DNA from: FEN-1350 sp964386005 | GTDB taxonomy: Bacteria; Planctomycetota; Phycisphaerae; Sedimentisphaerales; Anaerohalosphaeraceae | Reading direction: 5' to 3' | Assembly: GCA_964386005.1 (NCBI GenBank) | Contig: CAYLSB010000014.1 | Location: 1 to 64,000, forward strand | DNA: 64,000 nt | Shown: in pieces, positions 36,868-46,388 of the stretch | Layout: each line of letters opens with the position of its first letter | Numbering within the stretch: position 1 is the stretch's first letter | Notes under the pieces: generated by a model | What the model was told of the DNA's origin: nothing | What the model saw: only the letters and a program-made list of their open reading frames with translations | Database searches by the model: none | Position numbers and translations under genes: made by a program

Positions 36868-37890
36868 TCAAGTGAATTTTGCGTTCCTTTCCGTGAACAT
36901 AATGATCTCATTCATCATTTCGACGCAGCGGGCGGGGTGAGCGCCGACGGCCGTTTCCGCCGAGAGCATCACGTAGTCGGTGCCGTCGAGGATCGCGTTA
37001 GCCACATCGGAAACTTCGGCCCGCGTGGGGATGCGATTTTCGGTCATGCTTTCCAGCATCTGCGTAGCGGTGATGACGAACTTGCCGGCTCGGTTGCACT
37101 TGGCGATGATGCGCTTCTGGATGATCGGCACTTCATAGATCGGCAGCGATACGCCCATATCGCCGCGGGCGATCATGATCCCATCGCAGATGTCGATGAT
37201 GCCGTCGATGTTGTCGATGCCCTGGCGGTTTTCGATCTTGGCGATGATCTTCCCGCGGGGCCAGCGGCGGCCGATATAATCGCGGATCAGCCGGATATCC
37301 TCCCGGTCCCGCACGAACGACTGGGCCAGAAAATCCAGATTGTGCTCGATAGCGAAGTCGATGTGCCTCTTGTCCTTTTCCGTTAAGCCCTCGAAGGTCA
37401 ACGGAACATCCGGCATGTTGACACCCTTGTGCTCTTTGATTACGCCGCCGACCACTACGCGGGTCCGAAGGGCGTTGTTCTCGCGGGCCTCGATGAGAAG
37501 ATCGATGTTGCCGTCATCGATGTAGATATTCTGACCTTTATGGAACGGTGTCAGCGGGCCGCGATAATCGAACGGAATATGATCGCCTTCGCCGACGATA
37601 TTGTTCGGGACAAGCCACACAAGCTGCCGCTTTTTAATCTCGATGGGTTTGGAGCCCTTGAGCTTACCGATGCGGATTCGGTATCCCTCCAGGTCGCCGA
37701 GGATGCGGATACGACGGCGATTCTTTTTGTTCAGCTCACGAATCAGCCGGACACGCCCGAGATGGTCGTCCAGTTTCCCATGGGAAAAATTCAGCCGGAC
37801 GACATCCATCCCGGCTCGCATCATGTTTCGCAGCGCCGCCGTCCGGCTCGAGGCCGGGCCGAGCGTACAGATAATCTTCGCTTTGGGCAT
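36868..37890 (-). CDS. Short pyruvate kinase (catalytic domain only)
   Basis: Catalyses PEP plus ADP to pyruvate plus ATP if active. The A domain is well conserved: KIICTLGPASS, the key AGMDVVRLNFSHG, KIENRQGIDNID, the metal/substrate motif ARGDMGVSLP, and ITATQMLESM. The B domain sits between. The protein stops at about 340 residues, directly after SAETAVGAHPARCVEMMNEI. The C-terminal allosteric domain found in most pyruvate kinases (about 470 residues) is therefore absent. The ATG at 37890 (MPKAKIIC) follows GGGAG by 6 bp. It may be an unregulated enzyme, or a paralogue with another role. No obvious frameshift was seen at the end. Confidence 0.88.
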   Translation of the reverse strand: MPKAKIICTLGPASSRTAALRNMMRAGMDVVRLNFSHGKLDDHLGRVRLIRELNKKNRRRIRILGDLEGYRIRIGKLKGSKPIEIKKRQLVWLVPNNIVGEGDHIPFDYRGPLTPFHKGQNIYIDDGNIDLLIEARENNALRTRVVVGGVIKEHKGVNMPDVPLTFEGLTEKDKRHIDFAIEHNLDFLAQSFVRDREDIRLIRDYIGRRWPRGKIIAKIENRQGIDNIDGIIDICDGIMIARGDMGVSLPIYEVPIIQKRIIAKCNRAGKFVITATQMLESMTENRIPTRAEVSDVANAILDGTDYVMLSAETAVGAHPARCVEMMNEIIMFTERNAKFT

Positions 37891-38082
37891 TTTCATCTCC
37901 CGTCGATTTGACATCGCTTCCATTCGTATTCAGTCCATAGAATAGCGAATCAGCCCCCCAAAGTCTAAAAAAATGACTTCGTTTCTTCGTTTCCGACCCG
38001 AAAGGAAAGGGCTGTTATATAACAATCGCACGGTGTATAATGTGGCGTTCGAGAATGGTCATGTTTCAGGAACAGGGACACG

Positions 38083-39114
38083 ATGTTTATTGATGAAGCG
38101 GAAATCCAGGTCAAGGCCGGCGACGGCGGTAACGGCTGTATGAGCTTTCGGCGGGAGAAATTCATCCCCAAAGGCGGGCCCGACGGGGGCGACGGAGGTA
38201 AAGGCGGCGATGTGTTTTTTCTGGCCTGTACGAGTCTGGATACGCTGATCGATTTTTCCGGGCGTTATACCTGGGCCGCCTCGGACGGCCGTCACGGCGA
38301 AGGGAGCAACTGTACCGGCGCCGACGGCGAGGACCTGATCATCCGCGTTCCGGTGGGGACGCTGGTTTACGACAAGGAAAGCGAACTGTTGCTCAAGGAT
38401 CTGTGCGAGCCGGACATGAAGGTCAAAATCTGTCGCGGCGGTATCGGAGGCAAAGGCAACCTGGCCTTCACCACGAGCATTCGTCAGGCGCCGCGTTTTG
38501 CGCAAAAAGGCCGACCCGGGCAAACACGGAAACTGCGGTTGGAACTCAAGCTGATCGCCGATGTGGGTCTTGTGGGAATGCCCAACGCGGGCAAGAGCAC
38601 GCTGATCTCGCGGAGCACCCGAGCCCGCCCCAAGATCGCCAACTATCCCTTTACCACGCTCAATCCCGTTTTGGGGATCGTGGAACTTTCGGGACAGCGA
38701 AGATTCGTTATGGCCGACATTCCGGGCCTGATCGAGGGCGCCCATGCCGGCGCGGGCCTGGGCCATGAATTTCTCCGGCATATCGAGCGAACGCGGCTGT
38801 TGGTGCATTTGTTGGATATCATGCCGGTCGATGGCTCGGACCCGGTGGAAAATTTCCGCGCGGTCAATCGCGAGCTCGCCAAGTACAGCGAGCAACTGGG
38901 GCGCAAGCCGCAGGCGCTGGTGCTCAACAAGATCGATCTGGATCCGGACGGCACGATGGTCAACGACATCCTGGCCCGGCTGGGGGATGAGGCGACCCGC
39001 GGCGCGATCGGGCCGATGAGGATTTCGGCGGTGTCCGGGGAAGGAATCGCCGGTCTCAATGAGATGCTGTGGAAGACGATGAAGGGAGCGACGAATGAAT
39101 CTGATCGCGATTGA
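38083..39114 (+). CDS. obg: Obg/CgtA family GTPase
   Basis: Ribosome-associated GTPase needed for 50S assembly. The N-terminal Obg domain is glycine-rich (DGGNGCMSFRREKFIPKGGP, GIGGKGNLAF). The G domain has G1 GMPNAGKST, G3 DIPGLIEGAH and G4 NKID. The protein has 343 residues and lacks the variable C-terminal domain, as in many bacteria. It overlaps the coaX start by 20 bp, showing one transcript. AGGGA lies just before the ATG. Confidence 0.95.
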   Translation: MFIDEAEIQVKAGDGGNGCMSFRREKFIPKGGPDGGDGGKGGDVFFLACTSLDTLIDFSGRYTWAASDGRHGEGSNCTGADGEDLIIRVPVGTLVYDKESELLLKDLCEPDMKVKICRGGIGGKGNLAFTTSIRQAPRFAQKGRPGQTRKLRLELKLIADVGLVGMPNAGKSTLISRSTRARPKIANYPFTTLNPVLGIVELSGQRRFVMADIPGLIEGAHAGAGLGHEFLRHIERTRLLVHLLDIMPVDGSDPVENFRAVNRELAKYSEQLGRKPQALVLNKIDLDPDGTMVNDILARLGDEATRGAIGPMRISAVSGEGIAGLNEMLWKTMKGATNESDRD

Positions 39115-39934
39115 TATCGGCAATACGACGATCACGACGGGCCTGTATCTGGACGATCAGGAAAAATGGGTACGATCGATTCCGGGTAAGGCCGACGATG
39201 CGCGAAAGCAGTTGACGGATCTGTTGACGGAGGCATGGGGACGGATTCCGCCGGTCGAAGGATCCGTCGAAAAGAAACGAAACGGGGTAATCGTCGTCAG
39301 TTCCGTGCAGGATGAGTGGGAGCAAATGGTCGAGGGACTCTGCGGGGAAACGCTGGGGGAAAGGATCCTGTTGATCGGTCGTGATGTACCACTTCCGATC
39401 GAGATGGCGATCGATGATCCATCGGCGGTCGGGACCGATCGCGTGGTCAATGCGGCGGCGGCTTTCGCGGTCATCGAAGACGCCTGTGTGGTCGCCAGCT
39501 TCGGTACGGCCGTGACGATCGATCTGATCGACGAAGATGGGGTGTTTCTCGGCGGCGTGATCGCGCCGGGAATCGAAATGGGCGCCGACGCACTCCACGC
39601 CGGCACCTCGCGTCTGCCGCGGGTGAAAGTCGAGCCGTCGAAGGATCCGATCGGGGCCAACACCGTCGATGCGATCAACGCGGGATTGATCTACTCGGCG
39701 GCGGGCCTGTTGCGAATGGTCGCCGAGAGCTTCGCCGAGCAGATCGGCAAGTGGCCGCATACGATCGTGACCGGCGGAGCGGCGGGCCTCATCAAAAACC
39801 AATGCGATTTCGTGGATTCGTGGATCAACGATCTGGCGGTACGGGGAATCGTCATCGCGTTCAAAAAATACCTGAACGATACCGACCAGATCGACGAATG
39901 GGATCGTAAGAATCAATCGGATAAGAAAAAGTAG
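39095..39934 (+). CDS. coaX: Type III pantothenate kinase CoaX
   Basis: First step of coenzyme A synthesis. The ASKHA nucleotide-binding start IDIGNTTITTGLYLDD, the GTDRVVNAAAAFAVIED segment, SFGTAVTIDLI and the C-terminal VTGGAAGL are all present. The protein has 279 residues, slightly longer than the usual 250-260. It starts within the last codons of obg and is followed 10 bp later by the MnmE-like gene. Confidence 0.94.
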   Translation: MNLIAIDIGNTTITTGLYLDDQEKWVRSIPGKADDARKQLTDLLTEAWGRIPPVEGSVEKKRNGVIVVSSVQDEWEQMVEGLCGETLGERILLIGRDVPLPIEMAIDDPSAVGTDRVVNAAAAFAVIEDACVVASFGTAVTIDLIDEDGVFLGGVIAPGIEMGADALHAGTSRLPRVKVEPSKDPIGANTVDAINAGLIYSAAGLLRMVAESFAEQIGKWPHTIVTGGAAGLIKNQCDFVDSWINDLAVRGIVIAFKKYLNDTDQIDEWDRKNQSDKKK

Positions 39935-39944
39935 GCAACGCGAG

Positions 39945-41114
39945 ATGGACGGGGGTTCTTGTCATGCCGCTGTAATAACTCCGCCGGGTAGCGCTGCGAT
40001 TGCCGGTATCGAGTTGGGCGGAAACGGCGCTGAACAAATCCTTCGAGGGATTTTCAAGACCTCATCTTCCGTGCGATTGGAAACGGGACAAATTCTTGTT
40101 GGACAAATCGCCGATGGCGCCGACGTAATCGATCAGGTGGTTGTCGGCTGCGAGGCACACGGACGATTTGTAATTCACTGCCACGGCAATCCGTTACTGG
40201 TTGAGACGGTGATGAAGCTGTTGCAGGATCGCGGGGCAAGATTGGTTTCTTTTGAAGCGGCGATGCAAATGCGGCCCCGGCGCAATGGCGACAGCGCCAT
40301 TACATCCGAAGCCGGGATCGAGCGACTTAAAGCCGTTACACTGGAGGGATTTCGATTCGTTTCCAATCAAATAACAGGCGGACTCAGCGCCGCTGTCGTG
40401 CGATGGCGGGACCATCTCCAACACGGGGAATTGGCCGCGATTCACAATGATTGCAGGCAAATTCTTTCTGACAGCCGTATCGCACAGCGAATCATCAGGG
40501 GCTGTGCGGGTGTGATCGTCGGTCCTCCCAACAGCGGCAAGAGCACGCTCTTTAATCGGCTCTGCGGAATGAACAAATCCATCGTGGCCGATATCGGAGG
40601 AACGACGCGCGACTGGGTTAGCGCGATTTGGCGGACGAAATCGCTTCGAATGGAGTTGTTCGATACCGCCGGTCTGGACGACGCGCTGGCCCAAGTCGAT
40701 CCGCTTCAGGCGGCATCGCAGCAGCGAACCCGCGAAATCATTCGGCAGTCCGATGTGGTGATTGTTGTGGTAGACGGCTCCAAACCTCTCGAACATTTTT
40801 CGCTGGCGATTTCGCGGGATCAGATCGTAATTGCCGCGCTGAATAAATCCGACCTTCCGCAATCGCTTGATCCAACGACGTTGCCGTTTTCCTATGCGGA
40901 AATGGCTGCTGTTTCCGCCCAGACCGGCCACGGCATAGATGGCCTGACGAAGGCCGTACGGGGAGCGACGGGTGTCGATGGATTCGATCTGTCGCGACCC
41001 ATCTGTTTTACCGAACGTCAGAACGGAGTCGTAAACAATCTTTCACAAGCCACGACATCTGAAATCGCACATGATCTGCTTGAACAGTTGTTGATGGATT
41101 CCACGCAGGTATAA
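39945..41114 (+). CDS. MnmE-like GTPase lacking the C-terminal cysteine motif
   Basis: A 389-residue protein with the layout of the tRNA-modification GTPase MnmE/TrmE. It has an N-terminal tetrahydrofolate-binding-like domain (AAVITPPGSAAIAGIEL, CHGNPLLVETVMKLL), a helical middle, and an inserted G domain (G1 GPPNSGKSTLFNRL near residue 190, GTTRDWV, DTAGL, NKSD). MnmE proteins are normally about 450 residues and end in a CxGK(F/I)C motif whose cysteine is needed for uridine-34 modification. This protein ends LLEQLLMDSTQV without it. It could be a divergent MnmE or a planctomycete-type relative with another task. It sits in a coaX-to-mutS run on the same strand. Confidence 0.85.
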   Translation: MDGGSCHAAVITPPGSAAIAGIELGGNGAEQILRGIFKTSSSVRLETGQILVGQIADGADVIDQVVVGCEAHGRFVIHCHGNPLLVETVMKLLQDRGARLVSFEAAMQMRPRRNGDSAITSEAGIERLKAVTLEGFRFVSNQITGGLSAAVVRWRDHLQHGELAAIHNDCRQILSDSRIAQRIIRGCAGVIVGPPNSGKSTLFNRLCGMNKSIVADIGGTTRDWVSAIWRTKSLRMELFDTAGLDDALAQVDPLQAASQQRTREIIRQSDVVIVVVDGSKPLEHFSLAISRDQIVIAALNKSDLPQSLDPTTLPFSYAEMAAVSAQTGHGIDGLTKAVRGATGVDGFDLSRPICFTERQNGVVNNLSQATTSEIAHDLLEQLLMDSTQV

Positions 41115-41123
41115 TAGGCCGCC

Positions 41124-43739
41124 ATGATGAATCACGAAGACAATCTGACGCCGGCGATGAAGCAGTTTCGCCATTTCAAATCCGCGCATCCGGATGCGAT
41201 CCTGTTTTTCCGGATGGGCGATTTCTATGAGACGTTTTACGAGGACGCCCGAATTTGTTCGCAGGTGTTGGGCCTGGCGCTGACCAGCCGCAGCAAAGGC
41301 GACAACGCCATCCCGCTGGCGGGCGTACCGTATCACGCGGTCGATCATTACCTCAAGAAGATGCTCGCCGCCGGGTACAAGGTCGCCGTATGCGAGCAGG
41401 TGGAGGATCCCAAACTGGCCAAAGGCGTCGTCCAACGCGATGTCGTTCGGATCGTTACGCCGGGCACGCTGACGGACGAGTCGATGCTGGAGGACCGACA
41501 GGAAAACTTTCTCGCGGCCGTATGGCCCGGACCGAAACTGGCCGCGATGGCATGGGTGGATATCTCGACGGGTCATTTTTTCACGCGGGCGGTTCCGCTC
41601 GATAAGCTTGTCGATGAACTATCGGGCCTTTCACCGCGCGAGGTGCTGGCCGCGCAGACCGGCGACGAATTGTTCGTCGCGGAGGCCCGCAAGCTCGTGC
41701 GGCAGATCGCGCAGGCCACGGGTGCATCGGTCACGGAACGGCCGGCATGGTACTTCGATCCGCGCTCGGCAAAACAGCGGCTCTTGAAGCATTTCCAGAT
41801 TTCCACGCTCGAGGGCTTCGGCATCGGAGACGATTTCCCCATCGGTCCCGCGGGGGCGATTCTTGAATACCTGAATGAAACGCAAAAGACGACGCTGTCG
41901 CATATTCGCCGCCTGCAAAAGGTCGAACCCTCGCGTTTTCTGCAGATCGATCCGGTCTCGCTGCGGAGTCTGGAGGTCCTGCGGACAATCCGCACGGAGA
42001 CCAAGCGCGGCACGCTGCTGGACTGCATGGACCAGACGATGACCGCGATGGGCGGACGAATGATGCGGACATGGTTGACGATGCCGCTGTGCGATATCGC
42101 CGCCATCGAGGCACGCCAGCAGGCCGTCGAGCATCTCGTCGGCGACTCGCAAATCTGCGAGGCGATTCGCACGCTGCTCAAGTCCATCGCCGATCTCGAA
42201 CGAATCGTCGGGCGGATCAGCACATCGCGCTGCGCGCCCAAGGATTTGCTCTCGCTGGGACAATCGCTGCGAAAGGCGCCCGCGATGCAAAACCATCTGT
42301 CGGCCTTCGGCGCCGAATTGCTGCAGCAGTTGGCGCAGCGATGCGGCGGACTGGACGAGCTGGCGGATCTTCTGGAAGGTGCTATCGATCCGCAGTGTGC
42401 CGCGCATCTGCGCGAAGGCGGTGTGATCGCTTCCGGTTTCGATGCCGAACTGGATCGCCTGCGTGCGATTGGCAAGGACGGGCAGGCATGGCTGGTCGAG
42501 TTTCAGCGAAAAGAAATCGAACGCACCGGGATCGCCAACCTCCGCGTCGGCTACAACAAGGTCTTCGGCTACTACATCGAGATCAACCATTCGCAATCGG
42601 CTAAGGCACCCGCGGATTACATTCGCAAACAGACGATCAAGAATGCCGAGCGATACATCACCGAACCGCTGAAGGAATACGAACAGCAAGCGCTCACTGC
42701 GCAGGATAAAGCCGTTGAGCTGGAGCAGCAGCTTTTCGAAAAGCTTCGCAGGCATGCCGCCGAATTCATCGAGCCGCTCCAGTCGCTGGCCGATTGCCTG
42801 GCGACGATCGACTGCCTGGCGAGTTTCGCCTTCGTCGCGCGGCGGCGTCATTACATCCGTCCGCAGATCGTCGAGGGCAAAGAATTGGCCATTGAGGACG
42901 GCCGTCACCCCGTGCTGGCCGAATCGCTCGGTTCGGAGTTTGTGCCCAATGATCTGACGCTTGGCGGCGCCGGCGGCGATGTGATGATCCTGACCGGGCC
43001 CAACATGGCCGGCAAGAGCACCTTCATCCGCCAGGCGGCGCTATTGGCGCTGTTGGCGCAGACGGGTTCGTTTGTCCCCGCCAAATCCGCGCGAATCGGC
43101 CTTATCGATCGCATCTTCACCCGCGTGGGCGCTTCCGACGAACTTCTCCGCGGTCAATCGACTTTCATGGTCGAGATGACCGAGACGGCCAACATCCTCA
43201 ACAACGCCACCGACCGGTCGCTGGTCATCCTCGACGAGGTCGGCCGCGGCACCAGCACCTACGACGGCCTTGCCCTGGCCTGGGCGATCACCGAACACCT
43301 GGCCGCCGCGATCAAGTGCCGCACGCTCTTTGCCACGCACTACCACCAGCTCACCGAATTGGCCGCCCTGTTCGACAATGTCCGCAACTACAATGTTGCC
43401 GTCCGCGAATGGGCGGGCTCAGTGGTCTTTCTGCACAAGATCACCTCCGGCGGTACCGACAAATCCTACGGTATCCACGTCGCTCGCCTGGCCGGTCTGC
43501 CGAAGTCCATCACCGCGCGGGCTAACGAGATCCTGTCCGACCTCGAAGCCACCTTCGCCCAAGAAGCCGCGGGAACGGAACTGGCCCGCATGAAGACCGG
43601 CGGCGACAATCCGCCCGAATTGTTCTCGCACAAGGAACGCTCCGTCCTGGACCGTTTGGCCGGCATCGATGTCAACCGCCTTACGCCCATCGAGGCCATC
43701 CAACTCCTTGAAGAAATCCAACGCGAACTTCCCGAATAA
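41124..43739 (+). CDS. mutS: DNA mismatch repair protein MutS
   Basis: Mismatch-recognition ATPase of 871 residues. The N-terminal mismatch-binding motif is FFRMGDFYETFYEDA (Phe-x-Glu type). The lever/clamp region is complete. The ATPase has Walker A TGPNMAGKSTFIRQ, the STFMVEMTETANIL segment, Walker B VILDEVGRGTSTYDG and the H-loop ATHYHQL. Length and order are those of canonical MutS1. It starts 10 bp after the MnmE-like gene. A symmetric TTGAATCG/CGATTCAA hairpin follows the stop codon. Confidence 0.97.
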   Translation: MMNHEDNLTPAMKQFRHFKSAHPDAILFFRMGDFYETFYEDARICSQVLGLALTSRSKGDNAIPLAGVPYHAVDHYLKKMLAAGYKVAVCEQVEDPKLAKGVVQRDVVRIVTPGTLTDESMLEDRQENFLAAVWPGPKLAAMAWVDISTGHFFTRAVPLDKLVDELSGLSPREVLAAQTGDELFVAEARKLVRQIAQATGASVTERPAWYFDPRSAKQRLLKHFQISTLEGFGIGDDFPIGPAGAILEYLNETQKTTLSHIRRLQKVEPSRFLQIDPVSLRSLEVLRTIRTETKRGTLLDCMDQTMTAMGGRMMRTWLTMPLCDIAAIEARQQAVEHLVGDSQICEAIRTLLKSIADLERIVGRISTSRCAPKDLLSLGQSLRKAPAMQNHLSAFGAELLQQLAQRCGGLDELADLLEGAIDPQCAAHLREGGVIASGFDAELDRLRAIGKDGQAWLVEFQRKEIERTGIANLRVGYNKVFGYYIEINHSQSAKAPADYIRKQTIKNAERYITEPLKEYEQQALTAQDKAVELEQQLFEKLRRHAAEFIEPLQSLADCLATIDCLASFAFVARRRHYIRPQIVEGKELAIEDGRHPVLAESLGSEFVPNDLTLGGAGGDVMILTGPNMAGKSTFIRQAALLALLAQTGSFVPAKSARIGLIDRIFTRVGASDELLRGQSTFMVEMTETANILNNATDRSLVILDEVGRGTSTYDGLALAWAITEHLAAAIKCRTLFATHYHQLTELAALFDNVRNYNVAVREWAGSVVFLHKITSGGTDKSYGIHVARLAGLPKSITARANEILSDLEATFAQEAAGTELARMKTGGDNPPELFSHKERSVLDRLAGIDVNRLTPIEAIQLLEEIQRELPE

Positions 43740-43751
43740 GGTCCAAACCCG

Positions 43752-43771
43752 TTGAATCGATTCCGATTCAA
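43752..43771. repeat. Hairpin after mutS
   Basis: TTGAATCGATTCCGATTCAA forms a perfect 8-bp stem with a 4-base loop, starting 13 bp after the mutS stop codon. It lacks a T-run, so if it ends transcription it is not a standard intrinsic terminator. Confidence 0.55.
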
Positions 43772-44004
43772 TCAGAACGTGTTGGATCCCGGTTCGTATC
43801 GTTGTGTAATTGAACGATTCAACGCTTTCGTGGATTTGTTCTTTGAAGATAGGGGGCTTGGCGTGAAAACATGCCAACGACACGTTGCCGAACACGGTTT
43901 GAATATCACGGCGATGTCAACGATTGCAAAAGGTCGGCCCTCCGGGTATCGTTATCCGTCCGGGATACAACAAACGTCGACTGATTGATGGACAGGATAT
44001 CGTT

Positions 44005-45051
44005 ATGCATTCAGGGCAACATTCGATCGTGAAAACTTACGATTCCATTTTCAAAGGCGGTTTCAAGCCCTTTGAGACACTGCTTCCGCGTTCGCTCGAC
44101 GATTGGCAACAGAAGCGGCCGCAGATTCGCGCCACGCTGAAGCGATGCCTCGGCGAGTGGCCCGAATTGTTTACGCCAACGCCGACGATTGAAAGTCGAC
44201 AACAGCGAGATGGATACACGCAGGAGCGATTGACCTTCGACAACGGAGTCGGCGATACGGTGTATGGCTATATGCTTATTCCGGACGGGCATACCGGCAA
44301 AGGCCCGGCGATCCTGTACAACCATTATCATGGCAATCAGTATCAACAAGGCAAAGAAGAGGTGATTACGAAGGTCTTTGACCTTCTGCCATTTGCCACC
44401 GGCGAGGAGTTGGCGCGTCATGGATATGTGGTACTGTGCATCGATGCGTACTGTTTCGGCGAACGACGATTTCAGGGCCCGGCAGGTTCGGATGAAGAAG
44501 GCAGCGCGACGGAGGTATCGCTGTTCAAGACGTTTCTGTGGCAGGGGAAAACTCTTTGGGGAATGATGATTCGCGATGACACTCTCGCGCTGAATTATCT
44601 CGCATCTCGGCCGGAGGTGGATCCTGAGCGGATTGCGGCGATGGGCATGAGCATGGGTTCGACACGAACGTGGTGGCTGGCTGCGATGGATGAGCGGATC
44701 AAGGTCGCCGTCAGCGTGGCATGTCTGACGCGTTATCAGAATCTCATCGCCGAAGGCGGGCTGAAGTATCACGGGATTTATTACTATGTCCCCAACATGC
44801 TCAAAGAAGGCATCGACGCCGAGTCGGTCGTCGCGCTGATCGCGCCAAGGGCACATCTGACGCTGACGGGCGCTAGCGATACTGGTTCACCGGCTGCGGG
44901 CGTGAAGATCATCAATGCCTATCAGGAAGGATTGTATGAATTATTCGGCAAGAGCGATCATTTTCGCGGCGTATTGTATCCTCGCATGGAACATGTCTAT
45001 ACGCCCAGGATGTGGAAGGAAACGATTCACTGGTTAAAGAAATATGTGTAA
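44005..45051 (+). CDS. Alpha/beta-hydrolase, acetyl-xylan-esterase-like
   Basis: A 348-residue serine hydrolase of the dienelactone/acetyl-xylan-esterase group. The nucleophile elbow is GMSMGSTRTW. The oxyanion region is PAILYNHYHGNQYQQGKEEV, and an aspartate-histidine pair is expected in LTGASDTGSP and MEHVYTPRM. No signal peptide is present from the ATG at 44005, which has AGGA upstream, so it may act inside the cell on imported acylated sugars. An upstream in-frame ATG at 43924 would add 27 residues without homology. It is followed by a GH43-like gene. Confidence 0.85.
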   Translation: MHSGQHSIVKTYDSIFKGGFKPFETLLPRSLDDWQQKRPQIRATLKRCLGEWPELFTPTPTIESRQQRDGYTQERLTFDNGVGDTVYGYMLIPDGHTGKGPAILYNHYHGNQYQQGKEEVITKVFDLLPFATGEELARHGYVVLCIDAYCFGERRFQGPAGSDEEGSATEVSLFKTFLWQGKTLWGMMIRDDTLALNYLASRPEVDPERIAAMGMSMGSTRTWWLAAMDERIKVAVSVACLTRYQNLIAEGGLKYHGIYYYVPNMLKEGIDAESVVALIAPRAHLTLTGASDTGSPAAGVKIINAYQEGLYELFGKSDHFRGVLYPRMEHVYTPRMWKETIHWLKKYV

Positions 45052-45103
45052 ATGGAAATCATGTAATATACTTGATAATTATGATGTGCATAGGAGGTTA
45101 TTC

Positions 45104-46147
45104 ATGCGATCCGTATTTGTGAGAGTTTTGATGATTCTATTGGTTTATCTTTTATTTCCCACAATCACCATCGCGGACAAGGATGAAGTCCTGCTGTTGT
45201 CTTTTTTCCGGGACAACGGCCAGCTTGGAACGTATCTGGCATGGAGTAATGACGGCGTGCATTTCGAGCCTCTCAATGGCGACAAGTCCGTTTTTGCTCC
45301 GGCGCCGTGGCCGGGACAGAACCTGACGCGCGATCCCTCGATCGTTTATCACGACGGCGTGTTTCATGCGGTGTGGACGTCGAATTGGAACGGTACATGT
45401 TTTGGGTATGCCACTTCAAAAGATCTGGTCTCGTGGTCGGAACCGATCAAAGTGGAACCGTTTTCTGCCGCGATGCTATCGGAGCAGCGGCCGCGAAATG
45501 TCTGGGCACCGGAGATTCACTGGGATCCGATCCAGAAAGATTTTCTGATCATCTGGTCAACGACAACGGAAACCGAAAGTCGAGACAGGGACGGAACCTC
45601 CAACGATGGCAGGGATGGTTCTCTGGATCACCGGATTTATTGTACTCGCACGGCCGATGGCAAGACGTTCTCCGAAGCCAAGATATTCTTCGATCCCGGT
45701 TATAGCTGCATCGATGGGCAAATGGTCTTCGACGATCAGGGTAACGCCGATCCAAGTGAGGGACAATGGATTCTTGTATTCAAACACGAAAAGGAAGTTC
45801 CGCTGGGCGGAAAAAATCTGCGTCTGGCCTTTGCACCGGGGGATCTGTCGGCACCATGGAGCGATCCAACGGTACCAATCGCCGGTCCGGGATCAAACAT
45901 ACGGCCGAAGGAAATGGCCGAAGGCCCGACACTGCTGCGATGGAAGAAGCAGTGGTGGCTGTATTGGGATGCCTTTGCCAACGGACATTATTCACTGACG
46001 GTTTCGGATGATCTCAAGACGTGGACGGATCGGACGGCCGAATTGAAACTGCCGCCGCATCCGAGACATGGTACTGTTTTTGTCGCTCCGAAATCGGCGA
46101 TGGGTTGGCTAACAAAAAATTCGGCCGTGGTTGAGCGTTCAAAATAG
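45104..46147 (+). CDS. Exported GH43-like glycoside hydrolase
   Basis: A 347-residue protein with a signal peptide (VLMILLVYLLFPTITIA) and five-bladed-propeller features of the GH43/GH117 clan: NLTRDPSIVYHDGVFHAVW (possible base), RNVWAPEIHWDPIQKDFLIIW (pKa modulator), and a distal MAEGPTLLRWKKQWWLYWD with the expected acid glutamate. The AGGAGG ribosome-binding site is ideal for the ATG at 45104; an upstream in-frame ATG at 45044 lies inside the esterase gene end. Likely substrates are arabino- or galacto-configured side chains. The exact activity is not predictable. Confidence 0.83.
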   Translation: MRSVFVRVLMILLVYLLFPTITIADKDEVLLLSFFRDNGQLGTYLAWSNDGVHFEPLNGDKSVFAPAPWPGQNLTRDPSIVYHDGVFHAVWTSNWNGTCFGYATSKDLVSWSEPIKVEPFSAAMLSEQRPRNVWAPEIHWDPIQKDFLIIWSTTTETESRDRDGTSNDGRDGSLDHRIYCTRTADGKTFSEAKIFFDPGYSCIDGQMVFDDQGNADPSEGQWILVFKHEKEVPLGGKNLRLAFAPGDLSAPWSDPTVPIAGPGSNIRPKEMAEGPTLLRWKKQWWLYWDAFANGHYSLTVSDDLKTWTDRTAELKLPPHPRHGTVFVAPKSAMGWLTKNSAVVERSK

Positions 46148-46388
46148 TGCAAACAAAACCGTGTCATTGTGAATTTCAAAATTTCCTATTGACCATTCAT
46201 AACCATGTATGTAGATTATTATTGGAGAACAAAACAGAAGTTCATTAAATCTTGAGGTCTTACCGAAAGCCAAGAATATTATATTACCAGACCAAGAGGT
46301 TAATGTTTCAAGTTGTTCCCCCAAAAATGCGCATCGTGAGTCTTGGATGAATAAGGAATGGCGGACTTATTTTGAAAGGGCAAGGAAG

